A stretch of 64,000 nucleotides of DNA, taken from assembly GCA_963579625.1 (NCBI GenBank), contig CAUZHN010000002.1:26593-90592 (forward strand), written 5' to 3'. The stretch's first letter is position 1. Each line of letters opens with the position of its first letter. Positions 61,717-64,000 of this stretch are shown in pieces. Source of the stretch: JAAXGI01 sp963579625. Its GTDB lineage: Bacteria; Gemmatimonadota; Gemmatimonadetes; Longimicrobiales; Gaopeijiaceae. A program made the position numbers and the translations under genes. The notes beneath the pieces were generated by a model. It did not search any database, was not told the origin of the DNA, and saw only the letters and a list, made by a program, of their open reading frames with translations.

Positions 61717-63192
61717 ATGGCGCATGCCCGCCGAGGTGGGGAGTTCATCGACGAAGGGATGACCTTCGACGACGTACTACTCTATCCCGGTCATTCCAAG
61801 GTTCACCCAAGAGATACAAGGATCAGCACCCAGCTTACCCAGAAAATTAGCCTGTCGATCCCGCTCGTCAGTGCCGCAATGGATACCGTCACGGAATCGG
61901 GGATGGGTATCGCGCTCGCGAGAGAGGGAGGCCTTGGAATAATCCACAAGAACATGTCGGCGGACCAGCAGGCTGAAGAGGTTGATCGGGTCAAGCGATC
62001 AGAGAGTGGCATGATCATCAATCCGATCACCCTGCGTCTCGGATCAACACTCCGCGATGCACACGACCTCATGTCCCGCTTCTCGATCTCCGGCGTTCTG
62101 ATCGTGGAAGCCGATGGCCGACTAATCGGGATCGTGACCAACCGAGATCTCCAGTTCGAGACTGACCTGGACCGGTCTGTAAAGGAGGTTATGACCTCCA
62201 GGGATCTGGTCACAGCACCGGTGGGAACAACCCTCGAAGAGGCGGAGAAGGTGCTGCATCGGCATCGGATTGAGAAGCTTCCAGTGGTTGACGAGAAGGG
62301 GGTTTTGGCTGGGCTGATAACCGTGAAGGATATCGTCAAGCGGAGACAGTTCCCGAACGCCTGTAAGGATGAGAGTGGGCGGCTGCGAGTAGGCGCCGCG
62401 ATCGGTGCTTCCGTAACGGACTTGAATCGTGCTCATGTCCTGGTCGATGCTGGCGTGGACGTGATCGTCATCGACGCCGCTCACGGGCACTCGGAAGGGG
62501 TTCTAGAAGCTGTAGTCCGTACAAGGAAAGAGTTCCCCGACATCCAGCTGATTGCTGGGAACGTGGCTACTAAGGAGGGTGCACGGGATCTTGCCGATCG
62601 AGGTGTTGATGGGGTGAAGGTGGGGGTCGGGCCAGGCTCGATCTGCACCACACGAGTTGTGACGGGGGTTGGCGTTCCCCAGTTGACGGCTATCATCGAG
62701 GCTGTTGAAGGTGTGGCGGGGCGAGTTCCAATCATTGCCGACGGTGGTGTGAGATTCTCGGGTGATCTGGTGAAGGCATTGGCTGCCGGGGCGAGCGCGG
62801 TGATGATGGGCTCCATGTTCGCCGGGACCGAGGAGGCACCGGGGGAGAGTTTTCTCCTTGACGGTAGACGCTACAAGCTGGTCCGAGGAATGGGGTCCCT
62901 CTCAGCCATGGAAGAGGGCTCTGCCGACCGATACTTTCAGGAGGATCAGTTGGAAGCTCGAAAGCTCGTTCCTGAGGGAATCGAGGCTCGGGTGCCCTAC
63001 AAGGGGCCACTCTCTGACACGGTTTTCCAGCTTACAGGTGGGCTCCAGAGTGGGATGGGCTATTGCGGCGCAGCAACACTCTCCGAGTTGGCTGAAACGG
63101 CAAGGTTCTGTAGGGTCACATCTGTTGGACTAAACGAATCCCACCCTCACGACGTAACCATTACCAGGGAAGCTCCGAACTATCGTCTGTAG
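61717..63192 (+). CDS. guaB: Inosine-5'-monophosphate dehydrogenase
   Basis: A 491-residue IMPDH that converts IMP to XMP, the committed step to GMP, using NAD+. The TIM barrel is interrupted by a pair of CBS domains (about 95-210). The catalytic Cys is in GPGSICTTRVVTGVG (about residue 308), the IMP phosphate site in IIADGGVRFSGD, and the mobile flap in EDQLEARKLVPEGIEARVPYKG (part: EGIEARVPYKG). It ends with REAPNYRL. GGAGA lies upstream of the ATG. No guaA is adjacent. Regulation may involve the leader hairpin. Confidence 0.96.
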   Translation: MAHARRGGEFIDEGMTFDDVLLYPGHSKVHPRDTRISTQLTQKISLSIPLVSAAMDTVTESGMGIALAREGGLGIIHKNMSADQQAEEVDRVKRSESGMIINPITLRLGSTLRDAHDLMSRFSISGVLIVEADGRLIGIVTNRDLQFETDLDRSVKEVMTSRDLVTAPVGTTLEEAEKVLHRHRIEKLPVVDEKGVLAGLITVKDIVKRRQFPNACKDESGRLRVGAAIGASVTDLNRAHVLVDAGVDVIVIDAAHGHSEGVLEAVVRTRKEFPDIQLIAGNVATKEGARDLADRGVDGVKVGVGPGSICTTRVVTGVGVPQLTAIIEAVEGVAGRVPIIADGGVRFSGDLVKALAAGASAVMMGSMFAGTEEAPGESFLLDGRRYKLVRGMGSLSAMEEGSADRYFQEDQLEARKLVPEGIEARVPYKGPLSDTVFQLTGGLQSGMGYCGAATLSELAETARFCRVTSVGLNESHPHDVTITREAPNYRL

Positions 63193-63469
63193 TAAAGAGT
63201 ACCCCTTTCAGAGCCCCTTGGGTTTCCTCGCTTTATCCTTAGAAAAACTCAGTATTCACACCACTTATAGCTTGTCTGTGGTATCTCTGTGGACATCCTA
63301 CGGGTAGCTGTTATGACTCTGAAGTGGGTAATATGTAGGTAACATTATGGGGCTAGGAGTCCCTACCTAATCTGAGATCGCGAAATCCTCCGTGCAAAAC
63401 AGTGCTGGATAGCTGGGTGTGGCTGGATGCCACAGAGGGGGCGGTTTACATACCTATCCTTCTTCGCAG

Positions 63470-64000
63470 TCAGCTCAAACCGTCGAAGAACTCTTCCATG
63501 CGCGTCCGGGTCCGCTCATCTGGTAACTGTCCCATGCCAGCGCCCATGTTGTCTATCAGGTGCTCCAGATCTGAAGTGGCCGGAATGATTACCGTTACTG
63601 CCGGATGTGACAGGATGTACTTGAGAAAGAACTGCCCCCAGCTTTCACAATCGAACTCAGCAGCCCAATCAGGGAGATCTCGCCCGCGTACCGCAGTGAA
63701 CAGTCGGCCGACATTGTAGGGCTCATTCACGATCACACCCATACCTCGGTCCTGTGCAAGCGGTAGCAGTCGCTCATCAGCTCGGCGCTCTCCAAGCGAG
63801 TAGTTGACCTGTACGAAGTCTAGTTCCTCAGTCCGGAGCACCTGCTCCATCTGCTCGTACTGTCGTCCGAAAGAGGTGGTTACGCCGACGTAGCGTGTAC
63901 GACCTTCTTCCTTCGCTTGTCGGATGGTCCTCAGATGAAGTTCGGTATCCCTTATTGTGTACCTGATTCAAGTCGATGCTGTCTCGTCCCCAGTCCTGAA
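63470..64000 (-). pseudogene. Aldo/keto reductase, C-terminal part with an apparent frameshift
   Basis: The minus-strand frame from about 63968 to 63470 encodes a typical AKR C-terminal half (IRDTELHLRTIRQAKEEGRT, RYVGVTTSF, FVQVNYSLGERRADERLLPLA, VIIPATSDLEHLIDN). Upstream, the same frame has a TGA, while the next frame reads WGRDSIDLNQVHN, the expected preceding motif. The two parts would join near 63955 if two bases were missing or one was extra. The gene runs off the right edge. It is either a pseudogene or carries an assembly error. Confidence 0.65.

Overview
The window reads as one contiguous stretch of a Gram-negative bacterial chromosome of fairly high GC, dense with housekeeping genes. 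Signal peptides, lipoproteins, an outer-membrane barrel candidate, HtrA and PBP enzymes support a Gram-negative envelope. The gene set and small conserved proteins (a 51-residue zinc ribbon, a V4R protein, a PerR-like regulator, an acyltransferase beginning MAYYPLRK) are what I would expect of a member of Gemmatimonadota, possibly marine, but that placement is an inference from protein style and was not tested.

Layout. 1-7806 (+): trmFO end, xerC, hslV, hslU, argF, gcvT, a MogA/MoaB gene and a sigma-54 activator, mostly with overlapping or nearly abutting ends. 8022-17154 (-): engB, clpX, clpP, tig, tRNA-Leu(UAG), htrA, dnaK and thiD, a proteostasis-rich block. 17233-21897: an rRNA methyltransferase and a prepilin peptidase (+), then zinc ribbon, gamma-carbonic anhydrase-like protein, CBS/HlyC-type membrane protein and MoxR (-). 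22211-29496 (+): a complete F1Fo ATP synthase operon in the order Z-I-B-E-F-H-A-G-D-C, followed by a PHP phosphoesterase. 30683-33897 (+): 23S and 5S rRNA with no 16S or tRNA upstream, closed by a 16-bp hairpin. 33956-37473 looks accessory: a PEP-mutase/isocitrate-lyase family enzyme and a DASS carboxylate transporter with codon choice unlike the neighbours, then a broken chimeric lipoprotein/DUF4268 gene.

37474-42709 (-): thiE, mltG, ruvX, a V4R protein and PBP1A. 43251-50257 (+): a cupin, folK, aroB, a dead acyl-CoA synthetase gene, a NYN-LOTUS protein, a 3-methyladenine glycosylase and an NhaC-type antiporter. 50280-64000: a dead etfB fragment, M23 peptidase, moeA, a barrel protein, a small hypothetical, dacB, an FAD-linked oxidase, a Fur/PerR regulator, a hypothetical, acs, a hexapeptide acyltransferase, a dead small-protein gene, guaB with a structured leader, and a frameshifted aldo/keto reductase at the edge.

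The most interesting signal is gene decay. Three relics (acyl-CoA synthetase, etfB, a small helical protein) keep one reading frame over their whole recognisable length but carry two to four in-frame stops each. Two of them belong to fatty-acid oxidation. No CRISPR array, prophage, transposase or recognisable defence system was seen.
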